Part shown: positions 51,260 to 58,999 of the stretch, piece after piece
Layout of the letters: every line of letters begins with the position of its first letter
Numbering within the stretch: the first letter of the stretch is position 1
Assembly: GCF_001426545.1 (NCBI RefSeq)
Contig: NZ_LMEZ01000010.1
Coordinates: 186,001-250,000 of the forward strand
Direction: 5' to 3'
DNA from: Mycobacterium sp. Root135
GTDB taxonomy: Bacteria; Actinomycetota; Actinomycetes; Mycobacteriales; Mycobacteriaceae
Length of the DNA stretch: 64,000 bases
The notes under the pieces: model-generated
The model's database searches: none
What the model saw: the letters and a program-made list of their open reading frames with translations, nothing else
Told to the model about the DNA's origin: nothing
Program-made: the position numbers and the translations under genes

Positions 51260-52005
51260 TTCACGGGATCTCCAACCTGCACAACTGGGATCCGATCGTT
51301 CCGGCGCTGGCCCGGGAGCGCACCGTCATCGCCGTCGACCTGCCCGGGTTCGGCGAGAGCGAGGCCCTTCCGGGTGAGGTGACGGTGGCGTCGTTGACCG
51401 ACGCGGTGGAGACGTTCATCGCCGACGAGGGTCTTGGCGACGTCGACGTGGTCGGAAGTTCGATGGGCGCCCGGATGTCCCTCGAGCTGGCCCGCCGTGG
51501 ACATCGCGGCACCGTCGTCGCGCTTGACCCCGGCGGCTTCTGGACCGACCGCCAGGTGAAGCTGTTCGGAGCGACCGTCGGTCCGTCGATCGCGTTGGTG
51601 CGGCGCATCCAACCGTTGCTGCCGGCCCTGACCAAGAGCCCGGTTGGGCGCACCGCGCTGCTGCTGCAGTTTTCGGCCAAGCCGTGGCGGCTGCCCGCCG
51701 ACCTGGTGCTGCAAGAGCTGCGCAACTTCGCCGGCTCCCCCAGCCTCGACGAGGCACTGCACGCCCTGGTGCACGGACCGAAACAGCAGGGCGCCCCGGC
51801 CGGTTCACTGCGCGGACGCGTCGTCATCGGGTGGGGCCGCAACGACCGCGTGACGGCGCCCAGCCAGGCGGAGCGCGCGACCCAGCTGTTCCCGGACGCC
51901 TCCCTGCACTGGTTCTCCGGATGTGGGCACTTCCCGCACTGGGATCGGCCGCGGGAGACCGAACGCCTCATCCTCGAGTCCACTCGGCAAGCGCCGACGG
52001 AATAG
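51217..52005 (+). CDS. Alpha/beta-hydrolase
   Basis: 262 residues. Nucleophile elbow GSSMG (VVGSSMGARMSLEL), HGISNLHNWDP (oxyanion region), acid in GWGRNDRV and His in SGCGHFPHWDRP. The start overlaps the LysR gene end by 43 bp; no better start downstream is evident because the HG motif begins at residue 16. Substrate unknown; the fold covers esterases and C-C hydrolases. Confidence 0.83.
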   Translation: MHSVRTGSGKPLLLIHGISNLHNWDPIVPALARERTVIAVDLPGFGESEALPGEVTVASLTDAVETFIADEGLGDVDVVGSSMGARMSLELARRGHRGTVVALDPGGFWTDRQVKLFGATVGPSIALVRRIQPLLPALTKSPVGRTALLLQFSAKPWRLPADLVLQELRNFAGSPSLDEALHALVHGPKQQGAPAGSLRGRVVIGWGRNDRVTAPSQAERATQLFPDASLHWFSGCGHFPHWDRPRETERLILESTRQAPTE

Positions 52006-52013
52006 GCTGTCGC

Positions 52014-52784
52014 ATGCCCTTCCTGGAGACCGACGCCGGCCGTGCCTACTACCGCCACTGGGCGGCTCCCGACCCGCGGGCGGCGGTGATCTTCCTGCAC
52101 GGGTTCGGCGAGCACACCGGCCTCTACCACCGCTACGGCTTCGCGCTGAACGCCGCAGGCGTCGACCTGTGGGCGGTCGACCAGTTCGGGCACGGCCTGA
52201 CTCCCGGCGACCGCGGGGACTTCACCACGTTGGAGGCCAGCATCGGGTTGGCCGACCGCCTCGCCGAGTTGGCCGAGGCGGAGCGGCCGGGCATATCCCT
52301 TGTTGCACAGGGTCATTCGTTCGGCGCCGTCGCCACGCTGTGGAAGCTGCTTGCCGACCCCGCGCCGTACCGGGCGGCGGTGATCTCGGGCGCACCGCTG
52401 GTACCCGTCCCCGGTCTGGTCGACGCAAACTCGACGTTCGAGATCGCCCCCAGCCAGCTGTCTGCCGACCCCTTCTATCTCGACGCGATGGAGAACGATC
52501 CGCTGGCGTTCGTCGACGCCGACGGCGGCCCCCTGGCGCGCGAATTGGACCGCGGTTGGGACACCTTCGGCGCGAGCCTGCCCACCCTGGCGGTGGCGAC
52601 GCTCGCGGTCCACGGCGTCAACGATCCCATCGCCCCCGTCGGTGCGGTACGGGCCTACGCCGAGCAGATCGAGAGTCTGTCGATCGTCGAAATCGCAGGT
52701 GGCGGGCACGACATCCTCAACGACGTGACCCATCGCGAGGTGGCCGCCACGGTGCTGGAGTTCATCGGCCGGCACCTCGACTGA
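52014..52784 (+). CDS. Alpha/beta-hydrolase, monoacylglycerol-lipase-like
   Basis: 256 residues. HGFGEHTGLYHRYG and DQFGHGLTPGDRG are typical of the lysophospholipase/monoglyceride-lipase group, with nucleophile GHSFG (VAQGHSFGAV), acid in HGVNDPIAP and His in GGGHDILND. It starts 8 bp after the preceding hydrolase and so probably shares its transcript. It converges on hsaB across 59 bp. Acts on a lipid or aromatic ester by family; not proven. Confidence 0.85.
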   Translation: MPFLETDAGRAYYRHWAAPDPRAAVIFLHGFGEHTGLYHRYGFALNAAGVDLWAVDQFGHGLTPGDRGDFTTLEASIGLADRLAELAEAERPGISLVAQGHSFGAVATLWKLLADPAPYRAAVISGAPLVPVPGLVDANSTFEIAPSQLSADPFYLDAMENDPLAFVDADGGPLARELDRGWDTFGASLPTLAVATLAVHGVNDPIAPVGAVRAYAEQIESLSIVEIAGGGHDILNDVTHREVAATVLEFIGRHLD

Positions 52785-52843
52785 AATTCATCCACAGGAG
52801 TTGTGCACAGTGTTAATGAATTACACGGCTGTGATTTCGCGCC

Positions 52844-53437
52844 CTACAACCAGGTGTCGGCTGTGGTCGCGGTAAGGAAGGCGTCGAGGTCGTCACGCCA
52901 CTGGGCCGGGGTCGTCTTGTCGGGTTCGATGCCGGTGTATTCGCCGCGGTAGAAGAGCAGCGGCCGCGGCTTCGTCTTCGGCGGCTCCGACATGGCGTGC
53001 ACCGCGCCGAACACCACGAAGTGGTCCCCGCCGTCGTGCACCGAGGCCACGGTGCAGTCGATGTGCGCGAGCGTCCCGGCGAGCACCGGCGACCCCAGGT
53101 GCGACGGGCTCCAGTCGACGCCGCCGAACTTGTCCGGCTCCCTCGACCCGAATCGCGCCGAGACGTCCTTCTGATCCTCGTGCAACACGTTGACGCAGAA
53201 CTTCCCGCTGGCCTCGATGGCCTGCCAGGACCGCGACTGCTTGGTCGGACAAAAGAGCACCAGCGGCGGGTCGAGCGACAACGCCGCGAACGACTGACAC
53301 GCGAAGCCGACCGGTTCGTCGTCGTGGACGGTGGTGATGATGGTGATACCCGTGCAGAACTGACCGAGCACGTGGCGGAACGTGCGCGCGTCGATCGGTT
53401 CAGCTACATGCTCTTCGCGCAAGCGCTCATCGGCCAT
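52844..53437 (-). CDS. hsaB: HsaB, flavin reductase of the 3-HSA hydroxylase
   Basis: 197 residues from the ATG at 53437. Flavin-reductase split barrel: FRHVLGQFCTGITIITTVHD, GFACQSFAALSLDPPLVLFC and VNVLHEDQKDVSARF. It supplies reduced flavin to HsaA. It starts 2 bp after hsaC. In M. tuberculosis the arylamine N-acetyltransferase gene nat follows hsaB; here it does not. Matches Rv3567c. Confidence 0.95.
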   Translation of the reverse strand: MADERLREEHVAEPIDARTFRHVLGQFCTGITIITTVHDDEPVGFACQSFAALSLDPPLVLFCPTKQSRSWQAIEASGKFCVNVLHEDQKDVSARFGSREPDKFGGVDWSPSHLGSPVLAGTLAHIDCTVASVHDGGDHFVVFGAVHAMSEPPKTKPRPLLFYRGEYTGIEPDKTTPAQWRDDLDAFLTATTADTWL

Positions 53438-53439
53438 GG

Positions 53440-54339
53440 CTACTTGAAGCCGACGCTGAAGTCGTGTCCCCACAACGACACCGCGGTGCTCTCCCGCGCC
53501 ACCCAACTGGTGTCTTCGACTTCGAGCCCCTCGCAACCGAATTCGATGTCGAATCCACCGGGAGTCTTGATGTAGAAGGACAACATCTTGTCGTTGGTAT
53601 GCCGGCCCAATGTCGCCGACATCTTCACCTTGCGGCGCAGCGCACGGTCCAAACATAGGCCGACGTCATCGGCTTCCTGGACCTCGACCATCAGATGCAC
53701 GATGCCAGTCGGGTTGGGCATCGGCATGAAGGCCAACGCGTGGTGGCGGGGGTTGCAGCCGTAGAAGCGCAGCCAGATCGGATCGCCATCGGCAGGGCGG
53801 CCGGCCAACTCCGGCGGCAGGCTCATCGAGTCCCGCAGCCGGAAGCCCAGCACGTCCTGGTAGAACGCCTGGGCCGCGGCATCGTCGTCGCAGGTAAGCA
53901 CCACATGCCCGAGGCCCTGCTCGGCGGTGACGAATTTGTGGCCGTAGGGGCTGACGAACCGGCGGCCCAGATATTGGGCGCCGTGGAACGCCTCCAGAAC
54001 ATTGCCCGCGGGATCGTTGAACCGGATCAGTCCCTCGACGCGCCGTTCGCGCTTGTCCTCGCGGGTGCCCTCGGTGAACTCGACGCCGGCCTTGGCCAGC
54101 GTCTCTCTCAGGTCCTGCAGAGCGGGTGCGTCGGCAACCTCCCAACCGGAGACGAGCAGACGGTCATGCTCGCCAGGCACGATCACCAACCGGGCGGCCA
54201 TCTCGTCCATGCGCAGATACAGCGCGCCCTCTTCCGCACCATCGCCCTCGACCATGCCCAGCACCTTTAGCGCGAACTCACGCCATGCCGGCACATCGGT
54301 CGCCTCGATGCGCATGTACCCCAGCGCCTTGATGCTCAT
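53440..54339 (-). CDS. hsaC: HsaC, extradiol catechol dioxygenase
   Basis: 299 residues. Vicinal-oxygen-chelate fold with iron ligands His145 (GLGHVVL), His215 (GIVHLMVEV) and Glu266 (FDIEFG), all at the expected spacing. It cleaves the catechol 3,4-DHSA in ring A by meta cleavage. In the operon hsaA-hsaD-hsaC-hsaB with gaps of 2-3 bp. Matches Rv3568c. Confidence 0.97.
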   Translation of the reverse strand: MSIKALGYMRIEATDVPAWREFALKVLGMVEGDGAEEGALYLRMDEMAARLVIVPGEHDRLLVSGWEVADAPALQDLRETLAKAGVEFTEGTREDKRERRVEGLIRFNDPAGNVLEAFHGAQYLGRRFVSPYGHKFVTAEQGLGHVVLTCDDDAAAQAFYQDVLGFRLRDSMSLPPELAGRPADGDPIWLRFYGCNPRHHALAFMPMPNPTGIVHLMVEVQEADDVGLCLDRALRRKVKMSATLGRHTNDKMLSFYIKTPGGFDIEFGCEGLEVEDTSWVARESTAVSLWGHDFSVGFK

Positions 54340-54342
54340 GGT

Positions 54343-55206
54343 CTAACTCCCCAGAAAATTAACAGTGAGCTCGTTGAATTCGTCGAACTTCTCCAGTTGC
54401 GCCCAGTGCCCGCACTGACCGAACACGTGCAGCTGCACGCGCGCGATCTGCTTGAGCGCGACCAGTGCGCCGTCGATGGGATTGACCCGGTCCTCACGGC
54501 CCCAGATCAGCAGCACCGGTTGACGAAGCTTGTAGACGTCGCGCCACATCATGCCGAGTTCGTAATCCGCTCCCGCGAACGACTTTCCCATCGCCTTGGC
54601 CGCAGCGAGCGACTCGGGCTGGCTGGCGATCGCGAAGCGTTCGTCGACCAGTTCGGGGGTGATGAGTTTCTGGTCGAAGACCATGATGCGCAGGAACTTC
54701 TCCATGTTCTCGCGCGTCGGGTGATGCGTGAACTTGCCGAGCAGCTTGACACCCTCGGTCGGGTCGGGCGCGAAGAGGTTCACGCTCAAGCCGCCGGGGC
54801 CCATCAGCACCAACCGGCCGGCCCGCTTCGGGTTGTCGAGGGCGAAGCGCACGGCGGTGCCGCCGCCCAGCGAATTACCCACCAGCGCAGCGCGTTCGAC
54901 GCCGAGCTGGTCGAAGAGGTTCAGCAGGGCGGTGGCGCTGTAGCGGTTGTACTGCTCGTGTTCGGTGTGCTTGTCGGACAGCCCATATCCGGGCTGGTCG
55001 ACGGCGAGTACGTGGAAGTGCTCCGCCAGCACCGCGATGTTCTTCGAGAAGTTGGACCAACTCGACGCACCGGGGCCGCCACCGTGGAGCAGGACGACGG
55101 TCTCAGGGTTGCCGACGCCGGCTTCGTGATAGTGCAGGCGCATGTCGTCGCGCACCTGCGCGAACCGGGAGGTCGACTCGAACGTAATCTCCTGCAGGGC
55201 AGTCAT
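54343..55206 (-). CDS. hsaD: HsaD, meta-cleavage product hydrolase
   Basis: 287 residues. Alpha/beta-hydrolase with nucleophile Ser112 (VGNSLGGG), Asp239 (GREDRVNP), His267 (QCGHWAQ) and oxyanion HGGGPGASSWSNF. It hydrolyses the carbon-carbon bond of 4,9-DSHA into HIP and 2-hydroxyhexa-2,4-dienoate, the substrate of HsaE. Matches Rv3569c. Confidence 0.97.
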   Translation of the reverse strand: MTALQEITFESTSRFAQVRDDMRLHYHEAGVGNPETVVLLHGGGPGASSWSNFSKNIAVLAEHFHVLAVDQPGYGLSDKHTEHEQYNRYSATALLNLFDQLGVERAALVGNSLGGGTAVRFALDNPKRAGRLVLMGPGGLSVNLFAPDPTEGVKLLGKFTHHPTRENMEKFLRIMVFDQKLITPELVDERFAIASQPESLAAAKAMGKSFAGADYELGMMWRDVYKLRQPVLLIWGREDRVNPIDGALVALKQIARVQLHVFGQCGHWAQLEKFDEFNELTVNFLGS

Positions 55207-55208
55207 CG

Positions 55209-56393
55209 TCAGACCATCGTGTCGGCCGGGGGCAGACCGAAGGCCTCGTTGCCGAAGATGAGGTAAGCCCGCTCCGGCTCGTTGGCGGCGTGCACGCGAC
55301 CGGCGTGGGCGTCACGCCAGAACCGCTGCACCGGCTTGTCGGTTTCGAGCGCGGTGGCGCCGGACGCCTCGAACAGCAAGTCGATCGACGAGATGGCACG
55401 CGCGGTGGCGCGCACCTGGTCCCGACGGGCGCGTGCCCGGAGTTCGAACGGAATTTCCTGGCCGGCCGTCAGCAGCGCGTACTCGTCGCCGACGTTGCCG
55501 ATCAGCTGGCGCCAACCGGCGTCGATGTCGCTGGCCGCCTCGGCGATGCGCACCTTGGCGAACGGGTCGTCCTTGGACTTCTCCCCGGCGAACGCGGCGC
55601 GCACACGCTTGCCCTGATGCTCGACGTGCGCATCGTAGGCGCCGTAGGCCATGCCCATGATCGGAGCGGTGATGGTCGTGGGATGCATTGTGCCCCAGGG
55701 CATCTTGTACACCGGAGCCGTATTCGTCTGCAGCCCGCCAGCGGTGCGGTCGTTCATCGACTTGTACGACAGGAAGCGGTGCTTCGGCACGAACACGTCC
55801 TTGACGATGACGGTGTTGCTGCCGGTGGCCTTGAGCCCGACGACATGCCACACGTCGTCGATGCGGTAGTCGGTCCGCGGGATCAGGAAGCTGCCGAAGT
55901 CGACGGGCCTGCCGTCCTTGATCACCGGTCCACCGAGGAAGGCCCACGTGGCGTGGTCACAACCTGAAGACCACTGCCAGGCACCGCTGACGAGGTAACC
56001 GCCCTCGACGACGGTGCCCGCTCCCATCGGCGCGTAGGACGACGAGATGCGGACCGACGAATCGTCGCCCCAGACCTCTTCCTGCGCCTGCTGGTCGAAT
56101 AGCGCGAGGTGCCAGTTGTGCACGCCGATGATCGAGCTGACCCAGCCGGTCGAGCCGCAGGCGCTGCCGAGACGACGCACGGCCTCGTAGAACGCGGTGG
56201 GGTCGCACTGCAGGCCGCCCCACTGTTCTGGCTGCAGCAACTTGAAGAAGCCGGCCTGGTCGAGCTCGGCGATGGTCTCGTCCGGGATGCGCCGGAGATC
56301 CTCGGCGGCTTGCGCGCGCTTGGCGATCAGCGGCAACAAGTCGTCGATGCCGTCTAGGACCGATTGCACGTCGCGTTGTTCAATGGACGTCAC
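55209..56393 (-). CDS. hsaA: HsaA, 3-HSA hydroxylase oxygenase component
   Basis: 394 residues from the GTG at 56393, the same length as M. tuberculosis HsaA; a longer in-frame extension would run into the operator. Acyl-CoA-dehydrogenase-fold flavin monooxygenase: FFKLLQPEQWGGLQCDPTAF, CGSTGWVSSIIGVHNWHLAL and SYAPMGAG. It hydroxylates 3-HSA to the catechol with flavin from HsaB. First gene of hsaADCB, with a near-consensus KstR box 48 bp upstream. Matches Rv3570c. Confidence 0.96.
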   Translation of the reverse strand: MTSIEQRDVQSVLDGIDDLLPLIAKRAQAAEDLRRIPDETIAELDQAGFFKLLQPEQWGGLQCDPTAFYEAVRRLGSACGSTGWVSSIIGVHNWHLALFDQQAQEEVWGDDSSVRISSSYAPMGAGTVVEGGYLVSGAWQWSSGCDHATWAFLGGPVIKDGRPVDFGSFLIPRTDYRIDDVWHVVGLKATGSNTVIVKDVFVPKHRFLSYKSMNDRTAGGLQTNTAPVYKMPWGTMHPTTITAPIMGMAYGAYDAHVEHQGKRVRAAFAGEKSKDDPFAKVRIAEAASDIDAGWRQLIGNVGDEYALLTAGQEIPFELRARARRDQVRATARAISSIDLLFEASGATALETDKPVQRFWRDAHAGRVHAANEPERAYLIFGNEAFGLPPADTMV

Positions 56394-56440
56394 TGGTTGC
56401 CTCCGGGCATCTTGGGGCGGATGAAGAACTTGTCCAAGAT

Positions 56441-56454
56441 TAGAACACGTTACG
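56441..56454. promoter_or_regulatory. Near-consensus KstR operator upstream of hsaA
   Basis: TAGAACACGTTACG matches TnnAACnnGTTnnA at every fixed position except the last (G for A). It lies 48 bp before the hsaA start. Confidence 0.72.
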
Positions 56455-56508
56455 ATTTGTGTCGAGCAAGGCATTCCTATGATGGCTAGACCTGCGGAAG
56501 CGCGTTTT

Positions 56509-56522
56509 TGTAACATGTTCCA
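56509..56522. promoter_or_regulatory. KstR operator upstream of kshB
   Basis: TGTAACATGTTCCA matches TnnAACnnGTTnnA exactly. It lies 33 bp before the kshB start and 68 bp from the hsaA-side box, centre to centre. Confidence 0.9.
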
Positions 56523-56554
56523 GTTTTGACCTCTCAACTGATGGAGGACCGACC

Positions 56555-57622
56555 GTGACGGACGAGCCGCTCGGCACACACGTGCTCGAGTTGCAATTGG
56601 CTGGCGTCGTCGAGGAGACCGCCGATGCGCGCTCACTGGTCTTCAAGGTGCCCGACGGCCCGGGAGCCCCCGCGATTCCCGCGGAAAGGCTTCGCCACCA
56701 GCCCGGTCAGTTCCTCACCCTCCGGGTGCCCAGCGACCGCACCGGGTCGGTGGCCCGCTGCTATTCGCTGTCCAGCTCGCCGTTCGGTGACGAAGCGCTG
56801 ACCGTCACGGTCAAGCGGACCGCGGGCGGCTACGCGTCGAACTGGCTGTGCGACAACGCGCACGCCGGCATGACGATGCACGTGCTCGCCCCGTCGGGGA
56901 CCTTCGTTCCCACGACGCTCGACGCCGACTTCCTGCTGCTGGCGGCCGGCAGTGGCGTGACGCCCATGATGGCGATCCTCAAGTCGGCGCTGTCGGAGGG
57001 CACCGGCAAGGTGACGCTGGTCTACGCCAACCGTGACGAGAAGTCGGTGATCTTCGCGGCGGCCCTGCGCGAGCTCGCCACCAAGTACCCGGACCGGTTC
57101 ACCGCCGTGCACTGGATCGAGACCGTCCAGGGACTCCCGAGCGCGGCCGCCCTGGTGAACCTGGTTGGCCCCTACGTCGAGCGCGAGACGTTCATCTGCG
57201 GGCCCGGCCCGTTCATGGTGGCGGCCGAGGAAGCGCTCAAGGTCGCGGGCGCCGCCCCGGAGCGAGTCCACCTCGAGGTGTTCAAGTCGCTCGAGTCCGA
57301 TCCGTTTGCTGCCGTCGTCATCGAGGAAGGCGACGACGACGAGCCACCCGCGACGGCGGTGGTGACACTCGACGGCGAGACCCAGGACATCCGGTGGCCG
57401 CGCAACGCCAAGCTGCTCGACGTCCTGCTCGACAAGGGCCTCGATGCGCCCTTCTCCTGCCGCGAAGGCCATTGCGGCGCCTGCGCGGTACTCGTCAAGA
57501 GCGGCGAGGTGGGCATGGACGTCAACGACGTCCTCGAAGCCTCCGACCTCGCCGAGGGACTGATCTTGGCCTGCCAGGCCACCCCGAAATCCGATTCGGT
57601 CGAAGTCACCTACGACGAATGA
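56555..57622 (+). CDS. kshB: KshB, reductase of 3-ketosteroid 9-alpha-hydroxylase
   Basis: 355 residues from a GTG with GGAGG 7 bp upstream. FAD-binding RCYSLSSSP (68-76), NAD-binding LLLAAGSGVTPMM and a C-terminal plant-type [2Fe-2S] domain with Cys302, Cys307, Cys310 and Cys340 (CREGHCGAC; ACQA). It passes electrons from NADH to the Rieske oxygenase KshA, which is not in this window. Matches Rv3571. Confidence 0.96.
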   Translation: MTDEPLGTHVLELQLAGVVEETADARSLVFKVPDGPGAPAIPAERLRHQPGQFLTLRVPSDRTGSVARCYSLSSSPFGDEALTVTVKRTAGGYASNWLCDNAHAGMTMHVLAPSGTFVPTTLDADFLLLAAGSGVTPMMAILKSALSEGTGKVTLVYANRDEKSVIFAAALRELATKYPDRFTAVHWIETVQGLPSAAALVNLVGPYVERETFICGPGPFMVAAEEALKVAGAAPERVHLEVFKSLESDPFAAVVIEEGDDDEPPATAVVTLDGETQDIRWPRNAKLLDVLLDKGLDAPFSCREGHCGACAVLVKSGEVGMDVNDVLEASDLAEGLILACQATPKSDSVEVTYDE

Positions 57623-57660
57623 CGTGCGGGCTAACATTCGCTGGACCCATAGGAGCTCCC

Positions 57661-58197
57661 GTGTTTCGATCGGCCAAGAGTCTCGCAGCGGTGTCCGCAC
57701 TCCTGCTCGCATTCGGCGTCCTCAGCCCGACCGCGCAGTCCGTCGCCGCGACGAACACCGCCACCAAGGGCATTGCCATCGACGGCACCCACACCGTGCA
57801 AATCCACGTCACGGCCAACTGCGTCAAGGCCGAGAACCGGTGCTACTTCGACACGTTGGCCGACGTCCTGACGCCGGAGGGCACGACGGGATTCCCGCCG
57901 GACTTCTACGGCAGGCAGAACACCACGATTCGGTCGACCAATCGACTGGTCTACATGGACGCCGACTTCGACGCCGCCAACACCCGGATGTTCAAGTCGC
58001 TCAGCGACACTCAGTTCGCGACGGTCTACTTCGCCGGCAACCCGCCCGTCATGCGCGGCGACGCGCGCACCGTCCAATTCGAGACTGGGCAACCGAACAC
58101 CGACGCCGGCTTCATCGCATGCGCCTACATCCAGGTGGTGTACGGCGGCGTCAACCTGACCACACCGACCGCCTGCGCCCAAACCACCTACGCCTGA
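57661..58197 (+). CDS. Small secreted protein (Rv3572-like)
   Basis: 178 residues from a GTG with AGGAG 5 bp upstream. Sec signal peptide SLAAVSALLLAFGVLS with likely cleavage near SVAATN. The mature part has two cysteine pairs (NCVKAENRCYF; ACAYIQ with TACAQ). No known domain recognised. It follows kshB in the same direction with only a short gap, so KstR control is likely. It overlaps the convergent msrA end by 10 bp. Confidence 0.78.
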   Translation: MFRSAKSLAAVSALLLAFGVLSPTAQSVAATNTATKGIAIDGTHTVQIHVTANCVKAENRCYFDTLADVLTPEGTTGFPPDFYGRQNTTIRSTNRLVYMDADFDAANTRMFKSLSDTQFATVYFAGNPPVMRGDARTVQFETGQPNTDAGFIACAYIQVVYGGVNLTTPTACAQTTYA

Positions 58198-58928
58198 ACC
58201 AGAACCGGTTGCGCGCGGTAGTCGCCAGCGAACAGCTTCTCCAGCGCGGCGACCTTCGGCATGTCATTGGCCGCGATGTAGGGGCTCGTCGGGTGTGAGG
58301 TCAGGTAGTTCTGGTGGTACTGCTCGGCGGGGAAGAAACCGGTGTTGGGCTCGACCGTCGTGACGATGGGAGCGGGAAACACCTTCGCGGCGGAGAGTTG
58401 GGTGACGTAGGCGTCCGCGACGCGCTGCTGGGTGGCGTCCTGGGCGAAGATCGCCGACCGGTACTGCGTGCCCTCGTCGGGACCCTGCCGGTCGAGTTGG
58501 GTCGGGTCCTGCACCACCGAGAAGTAGATCTGCAAGAGCTTCCCGAAGCTGACCTGGGCCGGGTCGTAGGTGATGCGCACCGACTCGGCGTGCCCGGTGG
58601 TTCCGGTGCTGACGGTCTCGTAGTCGGCCGTCGCCTGCTGCCCGCCTGCGTAACCGGAATCGGCCATCGTGACGCCCTTGACGTGCTGAAACACGCCCTG
58701 AACACCCCAGAAGCAGCCGCCGGCGAGCACGGCGGTCTCCGTCGCCCCCGGCGCCGCCTTGGGTTCGTCGACCGCGGGTACGGGGACGACGACGGAGGAC
58801 GCCGACCCGATTCCCGCGAGCACCGCCGGGCTGGTGATGGTGCCCGACTGCACGCCGATGAACAGCGCCGCCGCCACGCCGAGCACCCCAAGACCACTGC
58901 CAAGCGTCAGCCTGCGGTTCGCCACCAT
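58188..58928 (-). CDS. msrA: MsrA, peptide methionine sulfoxide reductase with N-terminal export/anchor segment
   Basis: 246 residues. The core (about 65-235) has the MsrA signature GCFWG (LAGGCFWGVQGVFQ), GYAGGQQATADYETVSTGTTGH (quoted in part: GYAGG and TTGHAE) and EQYHQNYL. The first 40 residues contain LGSGLGVLGVAAALFIGVQS, a membrane or signal segment absent from cytoplasmic MsrA, so the enzyme probably repairs oxidised methionines outside the membrane. It sits between two KstR-regulon genes but has no operator of its own. Confidence 0.9.
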   Translation of the reverse strand: MVANRRLTLGSGLGVLGVAAALFIGVQSGTITSPAVLAGIGSASSVVVPVPAVDEPKAAPGATETAVLAGGCFWGVQGVFQHVKGVTMADSGYAGGQQATADYETVSTGTTGHAESVRITYDPAQVSFGKLLQIYFSVVQDPTQLDRQGPDEGTQYRSAIFAQDATQQRVADAYVTQLSAAKVFPAPIVTTVEPNTGFFPAEQYHQNYLTSHPTSPYIAANDMPKVAALEKLFAGDYRAQPVLVQA

Positions 58929-58999
58929 GTCACCAGTGTCCCGTCGGACCGGCCGAGATGGGCGGCGGCGTTCTTACGGGACACTGACGAAACCCGCTT

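Noticed and set aside
52785..52822. AATTCAT...ATGAATT inverted repeat as a terminator for hsaB and the lipase gene
   Set aside because: Only 7 weak A/T pairs with a 24-base loop; not stable enough to call.
53438..53656. In-frame extension of HsaB upstream to 53656
   Set aside because: It would overlap hsaC by 220 bp; the ATG at 53437 lies 2 bp after the hsaC stop and fits family length.
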